DNA from: Holophagae bacterium
GTDB lineage: Bacteria; Acidobacteriota; Holophagae; Acanthopleuribacterales; Acanthopleuribacteraceae
NCBI GenBank assembly: GCA_030429565.1
Contig: JAUIFE010000035.1
Coordinates: 19,782 to 83,781, forward strand
Length of the DNA stretch: 64,000 bases
Direction of reading: 5' to 3'
Shown here: positions 9,026-20,100 of the stretch, piece after piece
Layout of the letters: the number at the start of each line of letters is the position of its first letter
How positions within the stretch are numbered: the stretch's first letter is position 1
Program-made: the position numbers and the translations under genes
Notes under the pieces: generated by a model
Database searches by the model: none
What the model saw: only the letters and a program-made list of their open reading frames with translations
What the model was told of the DNA's origin: nothing

Positions 9026-11667
9026 TTGAATTTGACTCTGTTCAGGCTGAGCACATTGAGGTCAACCTGCCAACGTGGCAACAAGGTATGCAGGTCTTTG
9101 AGGTCGTTTTGACCGTCGCCGTTGGGATCGACGCCTTCTTCAAAGACCAGCACCATGGTGAAATTCTCACCGACGCGACCGTCGGCGCTGCGCACTTCCA
9201 GCCGAATCGGCATGGTCTCACTCAAGGGTTCGTCAAAATCAAGGGTTTGTTGGGTGCCCAGGACTTCCTGGGTCAGCTCGTTGGTCCAAGTGTAGGAGGT
9301 GACGGCCACGTCTTCGAAAACGCGGGCGGTGAAGTGCAGTTCATCCACACCTTGCACGGCGATCGGCGGATCGACGAAGACATCGAGGTAGGTGCCGCCG
9401 CCGTGGTCCATGATGATTAAGGCGCTTGCTTTGTGTTCCGCACCCTGCACGTCGGTCACGGTTAAACCAATCGGTGTTTCTTTTTGGAAGGTAGGCGCCA
9501 GTTCAAGGGTTGCGTTTTCGCCGAGCAGATCGCCGTTATTGAGGTTGAACCATTGGAAGTGCTCGGGCGTGATGTCATCGGCGACAACCGCTTGGAAAGA
9601 CATGGTTTCTTCTTGCTGAACCTGAACGGGCGGATCGATGAACACGTAGCCGCCGCCATTGGGATTGCCCTCTACTTCAATAAAGGCTGCAGCGGCGCCG
9701 TGGCGGCCGTCGTCGGCCTGGACCTCTAAGTGGATCGGTGTCGGTTCGGTGAAGGTGGGTTCCAGTTCGAGGGTCGCCGCCGTGCCAACTACTTCCTGCG
9801 TGATCCCGTTGGTCCAGGTGTAGCTGAGAACGGTGTCGTCGGCGCCTTCGACGAAGGCTCTGAAGCGAATCATTTCCTCGCTTTGGAAGACCATTGGCGG
9901 TTCAATGTGGACCAACAGGTAATTGGCGGGGTCTTCGGTCATGATGGTCGCATGGGCCAAGCCGTGGTTGCCGGCTTCATCGCGTACCGTCAGGGCAATA
10001 CAGGTGTTATTGGTGAAATTGGGCGCGAGTACTAAGCGGGGGCCGTCGCCCAACACATCGCCGTTTTCTTCATTAACCCAGGAATAGGCGGTGATGGGTG
10101 CGTCGTGGCTGACCACGGCGGTGAACACCAAATCTTCGTTGTTCTGCACGATCAGGTGCGGATCAATTTCTACCTGGATGAAACCGTTGGGTGGGCCGTC
10201 AAGTTCAATGAAACTGAAACCCCAGCCACGGTCACCGGCCGCGTTGCGAACCTCGACACTAATCGGGGTCGGCATGTTGAAAATGGGTTGCAAGGTGATT
10301 TCGGCCGTGTCGCCCAGCGTTTCGCCGGTCAGGTCGTTGCGCCACAGGTAGCGCAGGTCTTGGGTGTCGTCTTTGCCGGCGGGACCGCCGCCGTTGGGAT
10401 CACCGTCGCCGTTGACCAGCGCGCGGAACACCATGGGTTCGTTGCCTTGCAGGATAAAGGGTGGGTCTACGTGGACGTCGAGTGGGCGCGGCGGTTCTTC
10501 CATTAAGACCGTGGCGAAAGCGACACCTTCTTTGCCTTCTTCGTCGCGAACCAACAGGCTGATGCCGGTATCTTGTTGAAAGCGAGGCTCAAGACGCAGC
10601 TCCGGTCCGTCCCCCACGATATTACCGTCATCTTCACGGCGCCATTCGTAGTGCGTGATGGGGCGGTTATGGTCGACTCGGGCTTGGAAGACCAGGGGAT
10701 CCTCGCCTTGTACCTGGTACTCGGGGTTGATGACGACATCGATGAAATCGCCGGCCGGATCGACGTCGATAAAGGCATGGCCGATACCGGTTACACCGCC
10801 GGCCGTGGTGGCCGTCACCGTGATCGGCGTGGCCGTGGTGAAGATCGGTGGGAAGGTGACGCTTTGGCCTTCGCCCAATACTTCTTGGGTGTCGCTGCGA
10901 CGCCATTCGAAGCCAATGATGTCGTGATTGCCCTCGACCTGCGCTTCAAATTCGAGCGGTTCATGGCCTTGGATGCGCAGCGGCGGTGTCACCAGGACCT
11001 CGAGTTGGTTGGGGTCTTCCACGTGGATCGTGCTGCTCGCCTCGGCGACGTCGCCTGTATCGTTGCTGACCGTCAACAACAGCGCGGTTGAATGCTGGAA
11101 GTTTTCGGGCAGTTCCAATTCTGCAGCGTTGCCCACAACCGTGTTGGTATCCATGCGGCGCCACTCGTAGGTGACGACCGCATTGGGCGGCAACACCTGC
11201 GCATGGAACAACAGGCGATCGCGGCCTTGGGTTACCTGGGGCGGATCAATCCAAGCGGACAGAGGTTGTTCGCCGTCGCCCACCAGGATCGTTGTCCAGC
11301 CGGTTGCTTCGCTGCCGGTCTCGTCTTGAGCGCTTACGTAAAGGATGGTGTTCTCTTCAAAGGTTGGCGGCACCGTCAGGGTTGTTTCGTGACCCAGCAC
11401 GTCCAAGTTGCCGTGGCGCCATTCAATGGCGGTTAAGCGGCGTTCGTCGCTTGCACGGACGGTGAAAGTCATGGGTTCATCACCCTGTAAAGTCAATTGC
11501 GGGTCGACGAGTAATTCGAAATTTTGTGCGTTAAGGAGGGGGAGGAGGGCGAAAAATGTTAAGCACCATGTGGTTAATACGGCGCACGAACGACGGACGG
11601 CCGTCTTCCGTGGGAACGAGCGAGTTGAGAGCGTGGCGGTCAACGACCCACGCGATTCATAAAACAT
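9022..11667 (-). CDS. Exported protein with nine tandem Ig-like repeats
   Basis: 881 aa. A long N-region precedes the signal peptide core (LTTWCLTFFALLPLLNAQ). Nine repeats of roughly 85-95 residues follow. Each starts with a line like VDPPxxxQGxEPLxF, continues with YxWR/N...VLG, then LxxxPxFxxxTxIxLxVxD and a closing strand, which is an Ig/PKD-like beta-sandwich pattern. The protein ends with an EF-loop (DPNGDGQNDLKDL), LLPRW and a short basic tail, matching the end of the neighbouring 6067-8622 protein. The start ATG at 11667 has AGGAG about 8 nt upstream. No catalytic motif is seen. A surface or matrix adhesive role is plausible but inferred only from repeats. Confidence 0.82.
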   Translation of the reverse strand: MFYESRGSLTATLSTRSFPRKTAVRRSCAVLTTWCLTFFALLPLLNAQNFELLVDPQLTLQGDEPMTFTVRASDERRLTAIEWRHGNLDVLGHETTLTVPPTFEENTILYVSAQDETGSEATGWTTILVGDGEQPLSAWIDPPQVTQGRDRLLFHAQVLPPNAVVTYEWRRMDTNTVVGNAAELELPENFQHSTALLLTVSNDTGDVAEASSTIHVEDPNQLEVLVTPPLRIQGHEPLEFEAQVEGNHDIIGFEWRRSDTQEVLGEGQSVTFPPIFTTATPITVTATTAGGVTGIGHAFIDVDPAGDFIDVVINPEYQVQGEDPLVFQARVDHNRPITHYEWRREDDGNIVGDGPELRLEPRFQQDTGISLLVRDEEGKEGVAFATVLMEEPPRPLDVHVDPPFILQGNEPMVFRALVNGDGDPNGGGPAGKDDTQDLRYLWRNDLTGETLGDTAEITLQPIFNMPTPISVEVRNAAGDRGWGFSFIELDGPPNGFIQVEIDPHLIVQNNEDLVFTAVVSHDAPITAYSWVNEENGDVLGDGPRLVLAPNFTNNTCIALTVRDEAGNHGLAHATIMTEDPANYLLVHIEPPMVFQSEEMIRFRAFVEGADDTVLSYTWTNGITQEVVGTAATLELEPTFTEPTPIHLEVQADDGRHGAAAAFIEVEGNPNGGGYVFIDPPVQVQQEETMSFQAVVADDITPEHFQWFNLNNGDLLGENATLELAPTFQKETPIGLTVTDVQGAEHKASALIIMDHGGGTYLDVFVDPPIAVQGVDELHFTARVFEDVAVTSYTWTNELTQEVLGTQQTLDFDEPLSETMPIRLEVRSADGRVGENFTMVLVFEEGVDPNGDGQNDLKDLHTLLPRWQVDLNVLSLNRVKFN

Positions 11668-12060
11668 AACCTAAACTCCTTGGTAGCTTTCACCTGGCAG
11701 CCGCAATTCGCTGCCGCGATCTCGTCTAAAACGCTGCGCCAACCGTTTGTCTCCATGTTTCGCCTACCTAACGGTTGCGATCCACTTTTCCCAAACAGTT
11801 TGGCGCCAAATCTTTGACCGAAATCATCGGCACTTATCGCGGTTTTCGGATTTACGTGCCGAGGGTTGGGCGGGCTCCCGGCTTGAGCATCAGTCTAGGT
11901 GGCTCTCGACCGACCTGGATATAGGACGGAAGTACCAAATGGAAATCGGCTTGGTTTAAATCACCGTTTTGGTTTTTTCTGTAAGATGTTGTTAAGTTGA
12001 ATGAATATAGGGTGATATCAAACGGAAGCGGCCGTCTTTAAGTGACGGCCGCTGCTTTGG
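11668..12060. other. Intergenic region
   Basis: About 390 bp between two minus-strand genes. It holds the terminator-like hairpin at 12027-12053 and presumably the promoter of the 9022-11667 gene. No coding frame is convincing. Confidence 0.4.
12027..12053 (-). terminator. Hairpin after the 12061-13776 gene
   Basis: Perfect 10-bp stem AGCGGCCGTC / GACGGCCGCT with a 7-nt loop immediately downstream of the stop codon. The minus-strand tail is only weakly T-rich (TCCGTTTG). Confidence 0.6.
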
Positions 12061-13776
12061 TTAGGGTTTTTCCGGTGTCGGTGGCGGTGGTTCGGCGAGG
12101 TAACCGCTAAGCGCGCCGTCTTCGGTGCGACCAATAAATGCGTAGCCGATCACCGGTAAATCGCATTGTAGGGCGCCGTGGGCGAGACCCGTCGGCAGTA
12201 GCCGTGTGACCTTGGCTTTGGCCGCCAAGGTGAGGGTTTCGCGACCCTGCAGGGTGCCGTCGGCAAGGTAACGGTCGAACTGAACGTCGACGGTTTCGTC
12301 GTTGGGGTTCACAATTACCACGCCGCTCCATGTTTCGCCGTCACTGCGCAAGATGGGGAAACCGGCCTGAATTTGGCCTTGGTGCGGCAATAAAATGCCG
12401 GCAACGCCCAAGCCCCAGCGGCTGCCGAGTAGCGCTGTGCCGGCAATCGGTGTATCGCTGCTGATCTCCAGCCAGGCGATCTCGGCACTGTCCACAAAAA
12501 ACTGTTCGCCAATGACACCCAAACGGTTGCTGTAAGCCGGCAGGTCGAGGTTTTCTTCTGCGACTAAATCACCTTCCTGGCTATAGCCGCGCATCACCAA
12601 GTTTGCGTCGTCGCGTTCGGCGTTGGCTAGCGAGATGCCGGTCCAAAAATTGACGTGATCTTGCGTGATGTGCGGCAGCATCAACAAGCGGTGCCCTTTG
12701 TCGCCGGATGGGTCGATGCGTTCGGCACCCACCCAGGCTTTGCCCAGCCCGTTGCGCGCCGAGAATTGGAAATAGCCGTTGTGGCCTTGGTTATCGTGTA
12801 AACGCAACCACCCGGCCGACTCGGTGGGATCGGGCGCAAACGCTAGCGCCGAGGTGCCTGCTGGAAATTGAGCGCCGCCGTTGTTTTCACCCTGGGCCCA
12901 GGACAGCGAAACGGCACTGCCGCCGGCGAAGATCCATTGGTTGTCCCAGTTGGCGTTGTCGCGGGCTAAATGTGGCACCAGCCAATCTTTGGCGTTGGTG
13001 GTGGTCAGGGCCGTCGCCGCCAAATCGGTGCCGTCGCGCAGCAGCGCCGCCGTGAGTGGGCGGTTACAACTGAAGCCGAGCGCTTGGCCGCCGAATTGCG
13101 GCGCGACGCTCATTTGCGCGTGGGCCGCCAAGGCAAAACGCGTATCGTCTAAGGTGACCCACACGCGCTCATCATGGGGGTTTACCAAATAAAGTGCATC
13201 GCCGTCTTCTAGCAGTGGCAGATCGCCCGCGTATTGGCTGCATTCGCGAAACGCGGTCAGCGCTTGATTTTTGCGTGTAACCTTGGTCCGCTTACCCTTG
13301 TTGGTGTTTTGGAAGAACAGTACGGTGATGTTGACCTCGCCAGGTCCGTCGGCGATGGTTTGGCAGAGGCGAATACTGTTGATATCGATGGTTAAACCTG
13401 CTTCGTCGAGCGCATTTTGTTCGAGCGTGAAGGCAATGGCGCTCAAGCCGCGGTTGTCGGCCGCAATCACTTCCAAATCGCTCCAAACTCCGTTCTGGCT
13501 GTCTGTCACCGATCCCTGGTCGGCGAAACGATAGGGGACGGTGACGTTGCCGGAAACCTCGTAGCGATTGTTAATATCGAGTCCTGGCAGAACGAGCACA
13601 ATTCGACTGCCAGGTGTGATCGCCGTGTTGTTCACAAAAGAGACACGCGACGAACCTTCCAGGCAAATCGTTTGGTTTTGCGAGCCACACAGCTCTTGGG
13701 CGGCAAGCTTGGTCGATAAGCCGAGCAAGCACAAGGGGAATACAATAAGTAAGTAGGACTTCAAACCATGCAACAC
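12061..13776 (-). CDS. Exported beta-rich protein, 571 aa, unknown function
   Basis: GTG start at 13776 with AGGAGG 7 nt upstream. The signal peptide is MLHGLKSYLLIVFPLCLLGLS..., ending near LAAQ. The mature part has an N-terminal domain (about 25-180) with four Cys, then several repeats carrying W-x-G-(I/V)-x-(L/I)-x-N and LxxxNPNDE-type lines (for example WTGISLANAE, WSGVVIVNPNDE). These resemble repeated beta-propeller or beta-sandwich units in secreted proteins of large-genome bacteria. The C-terminus is proline-rich (EPPPPTPEKP). There is no catalytic motif and no transmembrane anchor. It belongs to the run of minus-strand exported proteins but has its own terminator and strong ribosome-binding site, so it is probably a separate transcription unit. 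Confidence 0.75.
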   Translation of the reverse strand: MLHGLKSYLLIVFPLCLLGLSTKLAAQELCGSQNQTICLEGSSRVSFVNNTAITPGSRIVLVLPGLDINNRYEVSGNVTVPYRFADQGSVTDSQNGVWSDLEVIAADNRGLSAIAFTLEQNALDEAGLTIDINSIRLCQTIADGPGEVNITVLFFQNTNKGKRTKVTRKNQALTAFRECSQYAGDLPLLEDGDALYLVNPHDERVWVTLDDTRFALAAHAQMSVAPQFGGQALGFSCNRPLTAALLRDGTDLAATALTTTNAKDWLVPHLARDNANWDNQWIFAGGSAVSLSWAQGENNGGAQFPAGTSALAFAPDPTESAGWLRLHDNQGHNGYFQFSARNGLGKAWVGAERIDPSGDKGHRLLMLPHITQDHVNFWTGISLANAERDDANLVMRGYSQEGDLVAEENLDLPAYSNRLGVIGEQFFVDSAEIAWLEISSDTPIAGTALLGSRWGLGVAGILLPHQGQIQAGFPILRSDGETWSGVVIVNPNDETVDVQFDRYLADGTLQGRETLTLAAKAKVTRLLPTGLAHGALQCDLPVIGYAFIGRTEDGALSGYLAEPPPPTPEKP

Positions 13777-14576
13777 GAGACGACCTCCTCATGGTGAACC
13801 GATGTCGTCTAGGCGCATCGACAGCGGTGACATTCTTTTTACAATTTAGTTGCAAAAGGGAGGCCGGCACCCGAAAGCCGAGAAAAGTTGTGCCGGCTCA
13901 CGGTGCCGGCGACGGTTCAGGCCGACAATAGGCGAGTCTGGCCGGGCCCGGCAAAGCAACCGGCTTCAAGGACTTGCCCAAAGCCTTCAGGAAATGTCGC
14001 TCAAGCGGGTGAATGGTTGGTATGGTTGTGGTTCAGGTCGACTGCTGGGCGCAGAGTTTCTGGTTAACGTGTTTGAACACAGGTGCTTGAAGTGTGGGTT
14101 CAGTCGATAGCCGGTGGCCGAATTAGTGCCCCGCACCACAATAGGCAAAACTTTCCGAGGAAGAAAGCGGGGGGCAAGGACGGAAAAGGCCGCTTGGCCT
14201 GTTATTTATAATGAAGGGGACTTTGCCGCGCTGATCACAAGTGCGTTTTGAGTTTCATGCTTTTGAGACCAAGTGTCTGGTAGTGCTGGTCTTGAACAAA
14301 AATGGTGGGTGCCGGCAAAAAAATGGTGAAGGGAGCGCTTGCCTGAAAGGCTTGGCGGACTTAGATTGAGAAAACGTGAGTGAGAGGTTGGCCTCTGAAT
14401 TGCATGTTAGTTTTTGAGCCGGATCATGGGAGACAACAAGACTTTCACGTCAAGGGAAAGAAAAGTTGTCAGAAGCATGCACATAGGTCGTCACTAACCC
14501 GTTTGAACATACATGACGATAATTATCGTCTTTTAGTTCGTTATATTTCGCTCGACCCATTAAGTGGCGAGCTTTG
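13777..14576. other. Intergenic region without convincing gene
   Basis: 800 bp between divergent genes. A hairpin is possible at 13863-13897 (GCCGGCAC / GTGCCGGC, 19-nt loop). The half next to 14577 becomes AT-rich, as expected for a promoter. Small open frames have no ribosome-binding site or recognisable product. Confidence 0.4.
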
Positions 14577-16874
14577 ATGAATTCATCATTACTGAACAAC
14601 CGATGTGTGGGGGTACCTCTTTTGAGCAAAGGAAAGACTTTCTGCGAACGTGCGTTTTTCGCCCTTGTGTTACTGGGTGTTGTTGCCTCAACGACACCTC
14701 TTTTTGGCCAGATCTTTAGTGTTGGCGGTCGCTCCGCCAATCCCGGTTACTTTGCCAACCGTGACGGTTCTCTGACGGTATCCTATACTGTCAGCATGAC
14801 GGGTGGTAATCAACTGCAGGGTGTGGTGCCCTATCTAGATCAGCCCGAGTGTTTGACCTATGGCAACCGTCAGATTTTTAACATCACCTACCTGGGCCAC
14901 GGTTCCTCGTTAGGGAATTTAAGCACCAGTGAAATTCCCATTTGGAACAGCAATACCGAACAAACCGTGTGGTTTAACATCCACATGTACGACAACAATT
15001 TGATGTGTCCGGCCACTGCCGCCGCCGATTTGGCTGCTGAATGTCTGACCTTCCAATTGTTGTTTTCATTTGATGGGACGACCCAACGAGTGCCGGTTGT
15101 TTACGATCAAAGCCAGTTGTTGGTGTTCAACAACCCACCGACCAACGGCACCCAAATTGTCGATGTTCTGTGGGATACCGATCCGCGCCCGCGGGTTCAG
15201 GGCTACTGCCAAACTTATACCGAAAGTTTTGGCGTGTTAGTACGCGACCAAGGCATCGATCTCGCGCAGGTTCGCAACGACAACAACCGTATCTACTACG
15301 GCGTGAACTGGAGCCTCAACATCAACACCGAGCAAGGCCAATTCAACTGGGGCACGGCGTTGTCGGGTATTCAGATCCCACTTTCCAACGATCTGTTGTT
15401 GTTTAACTTGGGCGCTTTTATGGCGCAAGGCCTGATTGACATCATTCCCACCGACACTCAGATTTTTCGCGGTCCCAACGATACCTTCCCCCTCGACGAA
15501 ATCGGTGGCTCCGGTCGCTACAACCAGGCCGAATGCGATGCCGAGACTTGGAACTTCTGGGACATTACCGATTTTCCTTTCGACAATGGCACCGTCCGTG
15601 ACGGGGTCGGCAGCATTCCCGATTTGCGCACGCTGCGTATTCAGAAAAACCAGTTCAACATCAGCTACCGCTCGTCGGCACTTTACTTGGTCAACCTCAA
15701 CGGCTGCAGCACGGCAACCGCTTTTGGTGACGATCAAAATGCCGAAGCCGCAACCTTCACCCGTTTCCAGCTCGACAACCAAGGCCGCGCTTCGGTGACC
15801 GTCGACGTACCCGCCGCTTGGAAATTGGGCGGCGATTTGCGCGACGGGTATTCGGTTCGGTGGTTTGCGCGTGCCGCCAACGACTTTCTCGAAGTCTCTG
15901 GTACCACGCAAGACCCGCTTGATTCGAAAGCGCTTTCAGCCGATTTACTGCTGCCGGTTGCCAATGCCGACGCCTATCAAGTCATTGCACAAATCACCCA
16001 TGAAGCCAGTGGTTCGATGGTTAGCGTTGAATCGCCCGCGCATGGGTTCAGCTATCAAGCCTTGGCTGAACCCGCCATCCTTTTCGGTGATGTGCAGGAC
16101 GACTCCCAACTGAACGTTGGTGAAATTTTGGAGCAGCCGCTTACCTTCACCAACAACACGGGTTTTAACCTCGAGAACGTGACGCTTGACCTGGCCTTCG
16201 AAGGTGGTAGTGATGCCGTTTTCGGTTTTGGCACCGCCAATACCGGCATTCAAAGCCAAACTTGTGGTGATCGTCGCATGGTCCAGAGCGCGAGCTTATT
16301 CGCCGATGCGGAACTGTCGACTGACCTGTGGTTTAAACCACTGCGGGTTCCCGGCATCTGTAATGCCAACAATCCTTACCGCTTTTCGATCACGACTTCC
16401 TATGAATTGTTGGGCACGCAACACAGCTACACTCAGTATTTTGAGATTACGCCTGGCTGCGTTGACAACAACCCTCACAACGTTGATCTCGACGGCTTGG
16501 TTGTCTACTGGGGCACTTGCGACAGCGGCGGTATTCGCCTGCCGATCTTCGGCGACAGCACCTACATCTATCGCTGGTTCGACAGTGCCGAGAGCCTGTG
16601 CCGCAACCAAGCCGAACCTGGGGTCGACACCGACTTCTGGCATGTTCCCGACCTGCCGCAAACGGTTGATGTCTTTGCCGAGGTAACCGACGCGCAAACC
16701 GGTTTGGCGCGCATTTATCCCCTGCGGGTGGTTGTTTTTGAAAACCTGCCGACCCGTGAAGCGTTCCTGCCCTCCTGGCGTGAAGAAACCATTACCGATC
16801 CCGATTTGGATAATGACGGGTTGGTCACGGTGTTAGACGGCGTCATCTTCTTCAGTGCGGGTGGCTGCGACTAA
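14577..16874 (+). CDS. Exported protein, 765 aa, with EF-loop C-terminus
   Basis: The ATG at 14577 is preceded directly by a TTG that could serve as an alternative start. The ribosome-binding site is weak (GGCGAG). A long basic N-region leads to the signal core FFALVLLGVVASTTPLFGQ. The mature protein is Asn/Asp/Thr/Cys-rich and beta-rich, with about 15 Cys that suggest disulfide bonds. One stretch (VGEILEQPLTFTNNTGFNLENVTLDLAF, about residue 500) looks like a CARDB/DUF11-type domain used in surface proteins. The last 30 residues contain DPDLDNDGLVTVLDGVIFF, a single calcium-loop ending comparable to, but not the same as, those of the 6067 and 9022 proteins. Followed by a strong terminator, so monocistronic. 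Function unknown. Confidence 0.78.
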   Translation: MNSSLLNNRCVGVPLLSKGKTFCERAFFALVLLGVVASTTPLFGQIFSVGGRSANPGYFANRDGSLTVSYTVSMTGGNQLQGVVPYLDQPECLTYGNRQIFNITYLGHGSSLGNLSTSEIPIWNSNTEQTVWFNIHMYDNNLMCPATAAADLAAECLTFQLLFSFDGTTQRVPVVYDQSQLLVFNNPPTNGTQIVDVLWDTDPRPRVQGYCQTYTESFGVLVRDQGIDLAQVRNDNNRIYYGVNWSLNINTEQGQFNWGTALSGIQIPLSNDLLLFNLGAFMAQGLIDIIPTDTQIFRGPNDTFPLDEIGGSGRYNQAECDAETWNFWDITDFPFDNGTVRDGVGSIPDLRTLRIQKNQFNISYRSSALYLVNLNGCSTATAFGDDQNAEAATFTRFQLDNQGRASVTVDVPAAWKLGGDLRDGYSVRWFARAANDFLEVSGTTQDPLDSKALSADLLLPVANADAYQVIAQITHEASGSMVSVESPAHGFSYQALAEPAILFGDVQDDSQLNVGEILEQPLTFTNNTGFNLENVTLDLAFEGGSDAVFGFGTANTGIQSQTCGDRRMVQSASLFADAELSTDLWFKPLRVPGICNANNPYRFSITTSYELLGTQHSYTQYFEITPGCVDNNPHNVDLDGLVVYWGTCDSGGIRLPIFGDSTYIYRWFDSAESLCRNQAEPGVDTDFWHVPDLPQTVDVFAEVTDAQTGLARIYPLRVVVFENLPTREAFLPSWREETITDPDLDNDGLVTVLDGVIFFSAGGCD

Positions 16875-16890
16875 CGCCCGATCCATTAAA

Positions 16891-16929
16891 AAACAAAAAA
16901 ACGGCATCCTTAGGGGTGCCGTTTTTTTG
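16891..16929 (+). terminator. Rho-independent terminator
   Basis: A-run, GGCATCC - TTAG - GGGTGCC stem with one G-T pair, then seven T residues. It ends the 14577-16874 gene. The A-run on the other side would also let it work on the minus strand. Confidence 0.9.
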
Positions 16930-17189
16930 TTTGATGATGAGCTTTGCTTGTTGCTGCAATCAGGATGCTAAAGGACGGTTCAACCTGAAACGCGCGACAA
17001 GTAGGGCTGCTCTGGGTCCAAAGTTCTTGGTTCAAGGGCGACAAGCACCGATGCTTTACCGCGCTGCAGCGTTTTGCTCCTCGATGATTCAAAGTGCCTC
17101 GGTGCCGAGCTTAAGCGGCTAGCGACAAGCATTTTCACGAGCATTGCCGCCCGATGGCGGCCTATTTACCATTAAGAATCGTTTCGGTT

Positions 17190-20100
17190 TTAGGCGTGTA
17201 GGAAGTTGCTGAGCCTTTCCAACAACCCCGAGCAGGCTTCCGAAAACTGGCGCCACAGGTTTTGCGTTTCGTTGAGTGAGGGATCCGTTTTTCGGGTTTC
17301 TTCACACAACTGGAGGGCTAGCTGCTCCACCGATCGCGCCCCGATGGTGCCCGCCGCACCTTTCATCAGATGAGCCACGGCGTAGACTTGCTCGTAATTC
17401 TTTTGATAAACGGCGGCTTTCATGGCACCGATGTGCTCGGGAATGGTGTCGACGAACACATTGATCAGGTGTAAGAGCAGGCTGTCGTCGCCGGACGTAT
17501 TTTTGAGCGCGCCTTTGAGGTCGAGGACGTCGGTGAGCGCCCTCAATGATTCGGGCAACGCGGATGCTGTCGATACCAATGCGCCGTTTTGGTTGTCGTG
17601 CGTGTGGGTGATATCGACCCAACGGGCTAATTTGGCTTGCAATAAATCGGCATCGACTGGTTTCGACAGGTAATCGTTCATGCCGGCTTGTAAACAGATA
17701 TCTTTTTCGCCTGACATGGCGTTGGCGGTGACGGCGATGATGGGAATGGTACGCATACCGGAACCGGCATTGCCCTTGCGAATTTGGCGCGTGGCCTCAT
17801 AGCCGTCCATGATCGGCATGTTGCAATCCATTAAGACGGCGTGGATGGGTGGTTGATGGCTTTGTTGCAACGCGTAAAGCGCTTCGGCACCGTTTTTGGC
17901 CAAAACCACCTCAACCTGAAAGGATTTCAACAACCCGTTTAGGACTTCGCGGTTGACTTGGTTGTCGTCGACGACCAAAACTTTGAAACGATGGGGGATG
18001 GGCGAGGGCGAGGGCAAAACCGTCGCGGTCTCCTCGGTGGTAGCGGCCGCGGAAGCTGGGTTGGCGACGAGCTCCGATTTGTGCAGGCAGTAACGCAATT
18101 CCGACGGGGTAATCGGTTTGGTGATTTTGATAACCTGTTTGGCGGTTTCGTTCTCCGGCAAGGTGTGATCGCTGTAGAGCGAGGCGGCCAAAAAGATTTG
18201 ATGGGGTGCGAGGAAATTCATTTTGATTAGATGTGCGGCCAAGATGGCGCCGTCGTATTCGGGCAAGCTGCGGTCGATGACGGCGAAGTGGTAGGTGTCG
18301 GGTGCGGTGCGTCGCGCATAAGCCTCGGCTTCGAGGGCCCGCGAGAAGGTGGTCGTTTCTGCTTCCAGGGAGGTCAACAGTTTCTGCAGGGCTTTGCTAC
18401 TGGTGCCGTGATCTTCGACGATGAGCACGCGCTTCCCGGCCAGTGACAACGGTTTGTGTTTGATATGGGTGCCTTCGGTGGTTTGCATTTTCACGACTAA
18501 GTGAAAGGTAGTGCCAAGGCCTTTGGTGCTTTCGAGCCAAATTTTGCCGTGCATCAGTTCAACTAACTTGCGGCAAATGGCCAAACCCAGGCCGGTCCCG
18601 CCGAATTGGCGTGTGGTGCCGCGTTCTTCTTGGGTGAATTCGGAAAAGACGAGGTCGATTTTGTCCTTGGCAATGCCGATACCGGTGTCGCGCACGGTGC
18701 ATTCGAAAGTAATGTCGCCGACGTGGTTAAAGGCGGTGGCGGCGCTGACGGCGATTTCGCCGGAGTTGGTAAATTTGACGGCGTTGCCGATGAGATTGGT
18801 CAAAATTTGTTTGAGGCGATGGGGGTCGCAAATGATGCGGTTGGGGGTGACGTCGGCCAAGTCGGCGACAAATTCGAGGCCCTTGGCTTGGGCGCTAATC
18901 GACATCGAGCGTACGAAGTCGCTGAGCACGTCGAGCAAATCGCAAGAAATTTCGTCCATGGTCAACTTGCCCGCTTCAATTTTGGAGAGGTCGAGGACTT
19001 CGTTGATCAGACCGGCCAGGGTGTGGGCGCTGTTTTCGGCCATGAGCAGGTAGCGCTCTTGTTCGGAGGAGAGTGGGTCGACCTTCAGCAAACGCAGCAT
19101 GCCGAGAATGCCGTTGAGCGGGGTGCGAATTTCGTGGCTAACATTGGCGACAAAGGCGCTTTTGGCTTCGCTGGCCGCGAGGGCGTGGGCGTGAGCTGTT
19201 TCCAATTCTTGGGTCCGATCACGGACCTGTTGCTCCAACGATTGGTTTAAATGGCGGATCTCGGCTTCGGCGCGGCGTTGTTCGGTGACGTCGCGAAAAA
19301 TCGCGGCTACGCCATGTGTACCTTCGCTGGAAACAATCGGCGAAAAGGTGACATCGACTTCGATCGATTTACCGTTGCGGGTCATGGCGGTCAGGTTTTG
19401 AATTGGGATGCGTTGTCCATCCGCGACTTGCTGAATCGTCTGGCGATTGAGATCAGAATGGAGGCGCGGGGCGATGATTTGCCACAGGGGTTGGCCGAGC
19501 ACCATCATTTCGGTGAATCCAAACATATCGACGGCGGCGCGGTTCCAACTGGTAATGGCACCGTCCAGATCCATGGCGATAATCGACTCCGACGAACTGT
19601 TGACCAGAGCCTCAAAAGTGGCGCGCGTTTCACTTTGGGTGAGCGCCGCGGCGGAGTAATAGTGGATGACAAAAATGATGAAGAAACAGCCAGTTAGCAC
19701 CAAACCGAGGATGAGGATGAAGGAGCGCAGGCGGGTGCTAATGGCATGGTTAAACTGACTGCCGGGAATCGCAAGGATGATCTTGAGGTAACGGTTGGTG
19801 CCGAGGTTTGAGAGCCGCACTTTGTGGTGTTCGTAGAGATAGCGACTGCGTTCCTTGAGGTTAATCATAAAACTCAGCGTGTCTTCCTCGCTTTCCTCCG
19901 GTACGGAAAACTCGGTTTCGAAGCCGATATCTTCACCGAGCTGTTTGGCAAACACCGCACGGCGATTGGGATGGTAGGCGTACTCGCCGTTACTTTTAAC
20001 CAGATAAAGCAAGTGATTGTCTTTTTTACCGGTGCCGATCGAGTTCAGCAAGGGCCGTGCGTCGATATTGAGGATCACGATACCGAAGGTTTCGCCGATG

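Noticed and set aside
17100..17190. A fifth copy of the interspersed element near 17.1 kb
   Set aside because: Only GCATTTTCACGAGCATTGCCGC is similar; the other blocks and ends are not found.
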